Of a stretch of 6,654 nt of DNA, positions 1-6,654 are shown piece after piece. Within the stretch, counting starts at the first letter, position 1, and each line of letters starts with the position of its first letter. The notes under the pieces were generated by a model. That model was not told the DNA's origin and ran no database searches. It saw only the letters and a list, made by a program, of their open reading frames with translations. The stretch spans positions 1-6,654 of the forward strand of contig JBAXFM010000289.1 in assembly GCA_037139855.1 (NCBI GenBank), read 5' to 3'. The DNA is from CAIVAT01 sp037139855 (lineage in GTDB: Bacteria; Bacteroidota; Bacteroidia; Bacteroidales; FEN-979). The position numbers and the translations under genes were made by a program.

Positions 1-48
1 AAACGTAAACAGGGCAAAGATATTACTTTAACAACAGGTGACTGGTAG
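1..48 (+). CDS. Possible C-terminal tail of an upstream gene (partial)
   Basis: Frame 1 is open from the first base to a TAG stop at 46-48 and would encode 15 residues, KRKQGKDITLTTGDW. The other two forward frames stop at 4-8 (TAA) and 29-31 (TAA). The lysine-rich, then threonine-rich ending is plausible for a protein terminus, but 15 residues are too few to assign a family. If real, the gene lies mostly upstream of the window and runs in the same direction as the gene starting at 136, with about 87 bases between them. It could equally be non-coding. Confidence 0.3.
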   Translation, partial: KRKQGKDITLTTGDW

Positions 49-135
49 CATGTTAATAAAAAAAGAAAAGATTTGGCAACATCAGAGTCATTTTGAAGTT
101 GAAAGTTAGGACTTTTGCAATCCTATGTATACCTT

Positions 136-3054
136 ATGAAATGTATATTTTTTTTAATCATTATTGCTATGATCTTCCTGTTTCCCTCGCAGGCAAGTAG
201 CCAGACCAATGACACAAAATGGGTGGATTCAGTTTATAACTCCCATACACCGGAGCAACGCATCGCCCAATTGCTTATCATCCGGGCATATTCATGGAAA
301 GACTCCATTTACAATGACAGTTTGCTCCAGATCGTGAAAAAAAACAATGTCGGAGGGGTTTGTTTCTTTAAGGGGTCACCTGTTAAACAGGCCATCCTCA
401 CCAATCGGCTCCAGCAGGAAACGCAAACGCCGGTACTGGTTACCATCGATGCAGAATGGGGTTTAGGCATGCGACTTGACAGCGCTTTTTCGTTTCCACG
501 ACAGCTGGCGCTTGGAGCAATCAGCAATGATTCAATGATTTATGAGATGGGGCAGATGATTGGACGGAGTTGCCGGCGGCTTGGGGTACAGGTCAACTTT
601 GCGCCGGTGGCCGACATCAACAACAACCCCAAAAATCCGGTAATCAACTTCAGATCCTTTGGTGAAAACCGCGATCGCGTGGCACATAAAAGCACAATGT
701 ATATGGAGGGATTGCAGCATGAGGGCATCATGGCCACCGCCAAACACTTTCCCGGGCATGGTGATACCGAAACCGATTCGCACCTTGCCCTGCCGGTCAT
801 CAACCACTCCCTGCAACGTCTTGATTCTATTGAGTTATTTCCTTTCAGGACGCTTATCCGTGAAGGGGTCATGGGCGTCATGGTGGCTCATTTATACATG
901 CCGAACCTCGATACGGCAAAGAATACGCCGACAACCCTTTCAAATGCAGTGATCACCGGATTACTAAAAGGGAAACTCGGTTTCAGCGGGTATGTTTTCA
1001 CCGATGCCCTGGATATGCAGGGGGTCACCAAATATTTTAAACCCGGTGAGATTGAGGTGAAGGCTTTGCAAGCTGGAAATGATATTTTATTACTTCCTCA
1101 GCATGTGGATGTTGCCATCAGTGGCATTAAAGCTGCCATCGACAGTGGATGGTTGTCGGGTGAGTTGCTGGAAACCAGGTGCAAACGGATGCTCGCATTG
1201 AAAGTGGAACTTGGACTTAAACATAAGCACCCGGTCAATCCGGAAAACCTTGTTGCTGATCTCAATCCCCCTGAAGCAGAAGCGCTGCGTCAGAAGATGG
1301 TAAACAATTCGATAACCCTGATCAAAAATGAATTACAGATCATCCCGTTGACAGGTCTTGACCGCCGTAAAATTGCGGTGCTTTCTCTGGGCGATTCCAT
1401 GCAAACCATTTTTCAGAAAACAATAAAACAGTATTCACCGGTCACCTTCTTCAATGTTCCGCGGAAATCCACAAAGACCTTTGCCGACAGCATCATCAAA
1501 AAGGTGAATGAGTATGATATCGTCATCATGGGGATCCATGGCATTACAAGCAACGCTGCTGATACTTTCGGTATTTCACACGACATGATCAGAATGATTG
1601 ATACCGTGACAAGGATTAACAGAACCATTCTGACCATCTTCGGAACTCCTTATTCCCTGGAAAGAATTCCAAATCTCAGCAAACCGGAAGCAATCCTGGT
1701 GGCGTACCAGGGTAACCCGTCCACCGAACTTGCTGCTGCCGAGGTGATTTTTGGCGGCATCGGTGCAAAGGGCACCCTGCCGGTAACTTCATCCGGGTTT
1801 TCATATAGTACTGGTGAAATTACCGAAAAAAACAGGTTGGAATTTGTTCTTCCTGAAGAGATCGGCATCCCGCGGCAGTCACTGAATGTGATTGATTCCA
1901 TTGCACAGAACGGAATCGATGTGCGTGCTTATCCCGGATGTGAGATATTACTGGCTAAGCATGGAAAAATCTTCTACACCAAAGCGTTCGGGCATCCGAG
2001 GTACGAAGATACTGTGAAGGTAACCATGCAGCACATTTACGACCTGGCCTCCGTCACAAAAGTGGCCGCCACCACCCTCGCCATCATGAAGTTATTTGAT
2101 GAAGGCAAGCTGGCACTCAATGATACCCTCGGGAAATTCCTGCCTTTTCTGAAAGGAAGCAACAAATCAAATCTGATGATCCGGGATGTGATGGCGCATC
2201 AGGCCGGTTTACAGGACTGGATCCCGTTTTATAAGGCCACCCTGGTGAACGGAATGCCGGACCGGTCATTATACCAATGGTTGCAGTCCCCTGAATTTCC
2301 TGCAAGGGTAGCGCAGAATCTTTATATCCGGAAAGATTATGCCGACACAATATTTAAAAGCATTGCCGGATCACCCTTGCGGGCAACCCGTGATTACAAA
2401 TACAGCGATCTGGGGTTTTACCTTCTCCGTTTGGTTGTTGAACAAATCAGCCACCAGCCTTTTGACCAATACCTTGATGTAAACTTTTACAAACCACTAG
2501 GATTGTCACACATGGGGTTCAAACCCCGCGACCGGTTCAGCCTCGATCTGCTTATTCCTACCGAATACGACAACGAATTCAGAAAACAGTTTGTATGGGG
2601 CGATGTACATGATCCGGGGGCAGCCATGCTCGGGGGTGTTTCAGGCCATGCCGGATTGTTCAGCAATGCCTTCGACCTGGCTGTAATCATGCAGATGCTG
2701 CTGCAGGATGGAACTTATGGAGGAAAGCAATACATCGCCCCTGCTACCATCAGGGAATTTACCAGGGTTCAGAGCCCGGGCAAAGGCAACCGCCGGGGAC
2801 TTGGATTTGACAAACCGGCGTTGAACCCGGCACTGGACGGCCCAACATGCAAAGATGCATCACCCAGAAGTTTCGGACATTCCGGATTTACAGGAACTTA
2901 TATCTGGGCCGACCCTGCCAATGAACTCATCTATATTTTTCTTTCTAACCGGGTTTATCCCAATGCGGAAAATCAGAAACTGTCGGAAATGAACATCCGT
3001 ACAAACATTCATGAGGCTGTATATGATCTGCTGCGCAGATATCAGATCAAATAG
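136..3054 (+). CDS. Secreted NagZ-like GH3 beta-N-acetylhexosaminidase fused to a serine beta-lactamase-family hydrolase
   Basis: A 972-residue exported protein with two enzymes in tandem. The ATG at 136 is preferred over an in-frame TTG at 115 because it opens directly with a signal peptide (residues 1-23: short n-region, long Ile/Leu/Phe core, SQASSQ before the likely cleavage site). No lipobox is present. Residues about 25-365 form the GH3 barrel. KHFPGHGDT at 203-211 is followed by Asp214 and His216, matching the Asp-His acid/base dyad of B. subtilis NagZ, and FTDALDMQG places the nucleophile at Asp290. Residues about 385-570 look like the GH3 alpha/beta sandwich domain. Residues about 580-972 are a class C-like serine hydrolase: SVTK (Ser639, Lys642), YSD (Tyr756) and HSGFTG (His915) replace the SxxK, YxN and KTG motifs. 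The family role is removal of GlcNAc from muropeptides. The second domain could be an AmiE-like amidase, an esterase or a DD-peptidase; which one is inference. The protein probably acts in the periplasm. Confidence 0.93.
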   Translation: MKCIFFLIIIAMIFLFPSQASSQTNDTKWVDSVYNSHTPEQRIAQLLIIRAYSWKDSIYNDSLLQIVKKNNVGGVCFFKGSPVKQAILTNRLQQETQTPVLVTIDAEWGLGMRLDSAFSFPRQLALGAISNDSMIYEMGQMIGRSCRRLGVQVNFAPVADINNNPKNPVINFRSFGENRDRVAHKSTMYMEGLQHEGIMATAKHFPGHGDTETDSHLALPVINHSLQRLDSIELFPFRTLIREGVMGVMVAHLYMPNLDTAKNTPTTLSNAVITGLLKGKLGFSGYVFTDALDMQGVTKYFKPGEIEVKALQAGNDILLLPQHVDVAISGIKAAIDSGWLSGELLETRCKRMLALKVELGLKHKHPVNPENLVADLNPPEAEALRQKMVNNSITLIKNELQIIPLTGLDRRKIAVLSLGDSMQTIFQKTIKQYSPVTFFNVPRKSTKTFADSIIKKVNEYDIVIMGIHGITSNAADTFGISHDMIRMIDTVTRINRTILTIFGTPYSLERIPNLSKPEAILVAYQGNPSTELAAAEVIFGGIGAKGTLPVTSSGFSYSTGEITEKNRLEFVLPEEIGIPRQSLNVIDSIAQNGIDVRAYPGCEILLAKHGKIFYTKAFGHPRYEDTVKVTMQHIYDLASVTKVAATTLAIMKLFDEGKLALNDTLGKFLPFLKGSNKSNLMIRDVMAHQAGLQDWIPFYKATLVNGMPDRSLYQWLQSPEFPARVAQNLYIRKDYADTIFKSIAGSPLRATRDYKYSDLGFYLLRLVVEQISHQPFDQYLDVNFYKPLGLSHMGFKPRDRFSLDLLIPTEYDNEFRKQFVWGDVHDPGAAMLGGVSGHAGLFSNAFDLAVIMQMLLQDGTYGGKQYIAPATIREFTRVQSPGKGNRRGLGFDKPALNPALDGPTCKDASPRSFGHSGFTGTYIWADPANELIYIFLSNRVYPNAENQKLSEMNIRTNIHEAVYDLLRRYQIK

Positions 3055-3055
3055 T

Positions 3056-3063
3056 TATCTTTG
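3056..3063 (+). promoter_or_regulatory. Candidate Bacteroidota -7 promoter element
   Basis: TATCTTTG at 3056-3063 matches the Bacteroidetes -7 consensus TAnnTTTG at every specified base. It begins two bases after the TAG stop of the preceding gene and lies 36 bases before the ATG at 3100, so a transcript would start near 3067-3070 with a leader of about 30 bases. No clear TTTG -33 element is seen; the nearest is TCTG at 3027-3030, with spacing longer than usual. The element suggests that the membrane-protein gene can be transcribed independently of the GH3 gene. Confidence 0.5.
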
Positions 3064-3099
3064 CCGGGTTATACTGGACTATTCTAAAACATCATAAAA

Positions 3100-3921
3100 A
3101 TGAATCAATTCAAAACAATCTTTATCTGGTTTTTTGCGATCGTATTTACATTGGGCAGCGCCTTGTATCAAAAAATGACCGGTCCCACATACCCTGTACG
3201 CGGACATGCTGAAATTGCCGGGCAACAGATCAAATTCCGGCTCACCAGATCCTACGACCTTGCCGATGATGCCAAAGTAACAGTATTGGTTCCCGACACT
3301 TCCGTCAAAGGTGAATTAAACCTCCGCCGCTTTAAAAGCATGGATAACTGGCAGGTGCAACCGATGCAGCGTCATGGCGACACCCTGATCGGCGCCCTTC
3401 CCCATCAGGCGCCTGCCGGCAAAGTAATGTATGAAGTTACCCTCATCAAAGGCGATCAGCGGGTTTTACTCAATGATCACCCTGCCGTATTGCGCTATAC
3501 TGGTTTTGTACCAAGGTTTATTCTCATTCCCCATATCTTTTTTATGTTCATGGCCATGCTGTTCTCAACCCTTACCGGTCTGATGGTCATTTTCAGAGGT
3601 CGCAACACCTATTTATTTGCCTGGATCACGGTGATTGCAGTAGGCATAGGAGGACTTATTCTTGGCCCCATCGTTCAAAAATACGCCTTTGACGCTTACT
3701 GGACCGGATGGCCTTTTGGTCATGACCTTACCGACAACAAATCGATTGTGGCCTTTATTTTCTGGGTTATTGCCCTGGTGGTAATGAAAAAGAATCGCGA
3801 AAACAGGCTATGGCCAATTGTGGCATCCATTGTTTTGCTGGTTGTTTTCATGATTCCCCACAGTGTTCTCGGTTCAGAAATCGACTACACCAAGCTCCCC
3901 AAAACTGAAACAATCAAGTAA
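3100..3921 (+). CDS. Five-helix membrane protein with a periplasmic domain, function unknown
   Basis: A 273-residue protein that I cannot place in a named family. The ATG at 3100 begins a hydrophobic segment (residues about 6-24) that acts as a signal anchor. Residues about 27-135 form a soluble, beta-rich stretch likely to fold as a small periplasmic domain. Four more membrane segments follow at about 138-165, 170-192, 214-230 and 236-255. Positive loops RGRN (167-169 region) and KKNRENR (230-236) lie on the same side, which by the positive-inside rule puts residues 27-135, the 193-213 loop and the C-terminus outside. The 193-213 loop is rich in aromatic and polar residues, with WTGWPFGHDLTDNK at 201-214. 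Its His208, Asp209 and Asp212 could bind a metal or ligand, but this is speculation. The gene has its own promoter candidate at 3056-3063 and is followed by a repeat-filled gap. Confidence 0.85.
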   Translation: MNQFKTIFIWFFAIVFTLGSALYQKMTGPTYPVRGHAEIAGQQIKFRLTRSYDLADDAKVTVLVPDTSVKGELNLRRFKSMDNWQVQPMQRHGDTLIGALPHQAPAGKVMYEVTLIKGDQRVLLNDHPAVLRYTGFVPRFILIPHIFFMFMAMLFSTLTGLMVIFRGRNTYLFAWITVIAVGIGGLILGPIVQKYAFDAYWTGWPFGHDLTDNKSIVAFIFWVIALVVMKKNRENRLWPIVASIVLLVVFMIPHSVLGSEIDYTKLPKTETIK

Positions 3922-3960
3922 TTGAATTACCAACCAAAGAGCTTGCTGATTTTTTTTTCA

Positions 3961-4008
3961 TTTGACTTTTGCCATTTGACTTTTGACTTTTAACGTTTGA
4001 CTTTTCCT
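3961..4008 (+). repeat. Period-7 tandem repeat (TTTGACT heptads) abutting the rhomboid start codon
   Basis: Seven consecutive 7-base units run from 3961 to the first base of the ATG at 4009. TTTGACT occurs at 3961, 3975, 3982 and 3996. Diverged units are TTTGCCA at 3968, TTTAACG at 3989 and TTTCCTA at 4003. All begin with TTT and keep strict 7-base register. The preceding unit at 3954 (TTTTTCA) may be a further decayed copy. Each intact unit carries TTTG, the core of Bacteroidetes promoter elements, so the array could act as or conceal a promoter. It replaces any recognisable ribosome binding site. Because seven is not a multiple of three, the array also creates in-frame TTG codons (one at 3997) that can mislead start calling. 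Confidence 0.8.
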
Positions 4009-4629
4009 ATGGTTTTAACTTATCTTATCATCTTCATCACCGTGGCCGTATCGGCATTTGCCATGAGCAACGAGGAGATGTTTTCGAAACTCAGGTTCAA
4101 CGCATACGATGTTAAACACAGCAACCAATGGTACCGGTTTTTCACCTATGGATTTCTTCACGCCGGTTATGTGCATCTGTTCATCAATATGCTGGTTCTT
4201 TATTCGTTTGGCGTAATCGTTGAATCCTATTTTAAAATTTATTTCCCGGGTAAATCAGGTTTATATTTCATCCTTCTTTATGTGGGCGGACTCATTCTAT
4301 CCATCATACCATCCTACGGCAAACACAAGAACGATGTATTTTATAACGCAGTAGGGGCCTCGGGAGCCGTTGCAGCAGTGGTTTTTTCAAGCATCATCCT
4401 CTATCCTACCGGCAAAATCTTCCTGTTTTTAATTCCGGTACCGATTCCGGCCCCGATTTTCGGGGTGTTTTATGTGGGCTATGAGTATTACATGGCAAAG
4501 AATAGCCGTGACAACATCGGACACGATGCCCATCTCTGGGGAGCCTTGTTTGGTTTGATATTCACCATTGGACTGAAACCAGGACTTGTGGGGATTTTTT
4601 TAGAGCAGATAGGAGTGATGTATAGGTGA
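4009..4629 (+). CDS. Rhomboid family intramembrane serine protease
   Basis: A 206-residue polytopic protein expected to cleave transmembrane substrates within the inner membrane. Hallmarks of the family are all visible. WYRFFTYGFLH at 42-51 resembles the WR-containing L1 loop region. HLFIN supplies His56 and Asn60 (the HxxxN motif of TM2). GASG at 116-119 holds the nucleophile Ser118, and AHLWGALFG holds the catalytic His175. About six hydrophobic segments are seen (roughly 1-18, 49-73, 83-101, 113-131, 136-159, 173-196), the minimal bacterial fold without extra domains. Ser and His complete the catalytic dyad, so the enzyme is predicted active. The ATG at 4009 is chosen over a TTG at 3997 because the latter lies inside the heptad repeat and adds only four residues. 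The last ten codons overlap the convergent acyl-CoA ligase gene. The substrate cannot be inferred from the neighbours. Confidence 0.93.
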   Translation: MVLTYLIIFITVAVSAFAMSNEEMFSKLRFNAYDVKHSNQWYRFFTYGFLHAGYVHLFINMLVLYSFGVIVESYFKIYFPGKSGLYFILLYVGGLILSIIPSYGKHKNDVFYNAVGASGAVAAVVFSSIILYPTGKIFLFLIPVPIPAPIFGVFYVGYEYYMAKNSRDNIGHDAHLWGALFGLIFTIGLKPGLVGIFLEQIGVMYR

Positions 4630-6654
4630 GGAATGACGCAAACAAATCCTCGCATCCACCGCCACCACCCGGTCGGCAGAACCCAGCAAAGGATTGAAAT
4701 CGAGTTCGATGATCTCTGGTGCAGCAACGAGCAGCGCTGAAAGACGGATCATTACATCGGCAAACATTTTCTCATTCACCCCTTGCTGACCACGAACACC
4801 CTGGATTATTTTGTAACTTTTCAGACTGCGGATCATGGCAAGCGCCTCTGATTTGTGAAGCGGGGATAAGCCCGTGGCAACATCCTTCAGCACTTCAATG
4901 AAAATGCCTCCCATGCCGCAAAGGATTGTATGTCCGAATGGTGGTTCGAACTTGACACCAATGATCAGCTCAATCCCGGAAAGCATCGGTTGAATGAGGA
5001 TCGCTGTGGTATCCTGGATCCTGATCATGCGTTCAAACTCCCGGGCAACCATGGCCTCATCCTTTACATGAAGCACTACTCCCCCAACATCCGATTTATG
5101 CACAGGACCAACAACCTTCATCACTACAGGGAAACCCAGTTGCTTTGCAGACTGTGCAGCCTCTTTTGCCGATGTTACCACAGCTTCACCTGCCCGTGGA
5201 ATCCCGCAGGCATCCATGAGCCCCTGGATAGCTTCCGGGGATATATACCCATCGGGTGAACTTTTAATAATGGCCCTGATCCTTTTCCTGTCAACTTTTG
5301 GAAGTACAGGTTTTGCCAGGGCCGGCTTAGGCGTGTGATACACTCTTGCCAGCGCATTGCCAAATACCACCTCGTCCGGAAAGAAAACATTCCCTTTAGC
5401 CACAAACTCACGTATCTCTTCCTTTGCAGTCAGTCCCGAAGGAAGGATGGGATAAACCGGTTTGCCTGTTAACTTCATTTTGCGATCAAGGAGGTCATAA
5501 ACATCGAACACCGGCGTTAATCCGGGTGTTCCGAAGATCACGGCCATCCCGTCGATCTTATTAAATTTTTGATCGGTATAATCAATAATGGTTCCCAACT
5601 GTGCAGCCGTGCCGGTAGCCAGAAAATCGATTGGATTACCCACTGAAGATCCTGAAAACAGTTGTGCCAGAAGTTCTTTTGATGCGGAGCCGGTGATATG
5701 CGGAACATGCATCCCTGCATTTGATAAGGCATCAGTCAACATTACGGCAGGCCCGCCCGCATGGGTGATGATGGCCATGTTGTCACCTTTGAGTTCAGGG
5801 AAAGTAAATACGGAAGCCACACTGATAAGATCTTCACGGCCATAACAACGCACTATACCAGCTTTCCGGAAGAGCGCATCCACGGCCACATCGGGACTAA
5901 CCAACGCACCGGTATGAGAAGATGCTGCACGGCTGCCTGCTGCGGATGACCCGGCTTTGACGGCCGCAATTCTGCATCCTTTGCGAATCAGAGACGATGC
6001 ATGCTTCAACAGCAACTGCGGTTTTGAAATTGTTTCAATGTAGAGTAGTTTAATACGGGAACTGGTTTTTGGGTCAAAACTTTCATCGAGATGGGCCAAT
6101 ATCTCCTCAACACCCAGCTGTGCGCAATTTCCAACAGAGAAAACCTGAGAAAAAGTAAGGCCCTTGGGGATCCCAGATTCCATGATAAATACGGCTGTGG
6201 CGCCGGAACCTGAGATGAAATCGCATCCTTTGGGATTTAGCGTTGGAATGGGTTTGGTAAAAACTCCGTGATAAGCAGGGGTCAGTACACCAATGCAGTT
6301 CGGGCCGATCAGCGATCCATTTACATTGTTGACGATCTCTACAACCTGTTGCTCAAGTAGTTTGCCTGCCTCACTCTCCTCGCTGAAGCCCGCCGAAAGG
6401 ATGATAAATCCCCGTGTGTTTTTTCTATTGGCCAGCATTTCGATGGTACAGGGAATAAATTTTGCAGCAACCGCCAGGATAGCCAGGTCAACATCCGGCA
6501 ATTGATCAACGTCCTGAAAACTCTTTATTCCCTGAACCTCTGTCTCTTTAAGGTTTGTCACATACAATTTTCCCTGGAAATTACCAGCTATCAGGTTGCG
6601 GAGAACAGCTCCGCCGGGTTTCTGAACATCGTTGGAACCACCAACAACAACAAT
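4600..6654 (-). CDS. NDP-forming acetate/acyl-CoA ligase, fused alpha-beta type (5' end beyond the window)
   Basis: 684 residues are visible. The frame stays open to the window edge, and the first residues already form the CoA-binding Rossmann motif (GGSNDVQKPGG at visible residues 5-15), so only about ten N-terminal residues are likely missing. A TTG at 6565-6567 is not the true start. Domain order: CoA-binding (about 1-115), succinyl-CoA-ligase-like (about 143-280, with SHTG giving the phospho-acceptor His247), a second ligase-like subdomain (about 290-430), and ATP-grasp (about 460-675, with HKSDVGGV giving His519 and metal-binding ELDFNP near 650-655). The two histidines match the phosphate relay of archaeal ADP-forming acetyl-CoA synthetase. 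The enzyme interconverts acetyl- or acyl-CoA plus ADP and phosphate with the acid, CoA and ATP, in the cytoplasm, often conserving energy in fermentation. No GNAT domain is present, unlike PatZ. Acyl specificity cannot be read from sequence. Confidence 0.93.
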   Translation of the reverse strand: MVVVGGSNDVQKPGGAVLRNLIAGNFQGKLYVTNLKETEVQGIKSFQDVDQLPDVDLAILAVAAKFIPCTIEMLANRKNTRGFIILSAGFSEESEAGKLLEQQVVEIVNNVNGSLIGPNCIGVLTPAYHGVFTKPIPTLNPKGCDFISGSGATAVFIMESGIPKGLTFSQVFSVGNCAQLGVEEILAHLDESFDPKTSSRIKLLYIETISKPQLLLKHASSLIRKGCRIAAVKAGSSAAGSRAASSHTGALVSPDVAVDALFRKAGIVRCYGREDLISVASVFTFPELKGDNMAIITHAGGPAVMLTDALSNAGMHVPHITGSASKELLAQLFSGSSVGNPIDFLATGTAAQLGTIIDYTDQKFNKIDGMAVIFGTPGLTPVFDVYDLLDRKMKLTGKPVYPILPSGLTAKEEIREFVAKGNVFFPDEVVFGNALARVYHTPKPALAKPVLPKVDRKRIRAIIKSSPDGYISPEAIQGLMDACGIPRAGEAVVTSAKEAAQSAKQLGFPVVMKVVGPVHKSDVGGVVLHVKDEAMVAREFERMIRIQDTTAILIQPMLSGIELIIGVKFEPPFGHTILCGMGGIFIEVLKDVATGLSPLHKSEALAMIRSLKSYKIIQGVRGQQGVNEKMFADVMIRLSALLVAAPEIIELDFNPLLGSADRVVAVDARICLRHSSPIHHSYLL

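Noticed and set aside
72..117. Promoter for the GH3 gene
   Set aside because: TTTG occurs at 72-75, 92-95 and 114-117, and the sequences before the latter two match TAnnTTTG with one mismatch, but no pair of elements has the expected spacing.
115..135. TTG start seven codons upstream of the GH3 gene ATG
   Set aside because: It would place polar and aromatic residues ahead of an otherwise well-formed signal peptide that begins exactly at the ATG at 136.
532..881. Minus-strand open frames opposite the GH3 catalytic region
   Set aside because: They are antisense to conserved GH3 motifs, rich in Cys, Pro and Arg as expected for shadow frames, and lack a start context.
3931..3958. Possible intrinsic terminator after the membrane-protein gene
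   Set aside because: There is a run of nine T at 3950-3958, but the only stems upstream (AGC/GCT or CAAG/CTTG with a bulge) are three to four pairs with two-base loops, too weak to call.
3997..4008. TTG start four codons upstream of the rhomboid gene ATG
   Set aside because: The codon is part of the heptad repeat, and the added residues are repeat-encoded; rhomboid homology begins after the ATG at 4009.
4930..5259. Plus-strand open frame of 109 codons inside the acyl-CoA ligase
   Set aside because: It lies antisense to the strongly conserved ATP-grasp region and its translation shows no domain-like features; it is a shadow of the real gene.

Overview
The window looks like ordinary chromosomal DNA from a member of the Bacteroidota, probably Bacteroidales or a relative. 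This is inferred from four things. There is a perfect TAnnTTTG -7 promoter element just before one gene. Start codons lack Shine-Dalgarno sequences. A TTTGACT-type heptad repeat fills one intergenic gap. The gene families (secreted GH3/beta-lactamase fusion, small rhomboid, fused NDP-forming acyl-CoA synthetase) are typical of the phylum. No tRNA, rRNA, CRISPR array, insertion sequence or phage gene is visible.

Layout. Positions 1-48 may hold the last 15 codons of an upstream gene. A large secreted two-enzyme protein follows at 136-3054 (+): a NagZ-type family 3 glycosidase joined to a serine beta-lactamase-fold hydrolase. After a 45-base gap with a good promoter candidate comes a five-helix membrane protein of unknown function (3100-3921, +). 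The next gap (3922-4008) is mostly a period-7 repeat running up to the start codon of a rhomboid intramembrane protease (4009-4629, +). The rest (4600-6654, -) is a fused NDP-forming acetate/acyl-CoA ligase. It is convergent with the rhomboid gene, overlaps its last 30 bases, and is cut at its 5' end by the window edge.

Working together. The three plus-strand genes all encode envelope proteins (secreted or membrane), but nothing visible ties them to one pathway. The internal promoter and the repeat-filled gap suggest they are at least partly separate transcription units. The acyl-CoA ligase belongs to central energy metabolism and appears unrelated. The biologically richest element is the GH3/serine-hydrolase fusion. 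It puts in one polypeptide the two activities that Bacillus subtilis encodes as neighbouring nagZ and amiE for stepwise muropeptide breakdown. I see no convincing sign of a wholly new system; the most unusual DNA-level signals are the heptad repeat and the codon-aligned antisense overlap.
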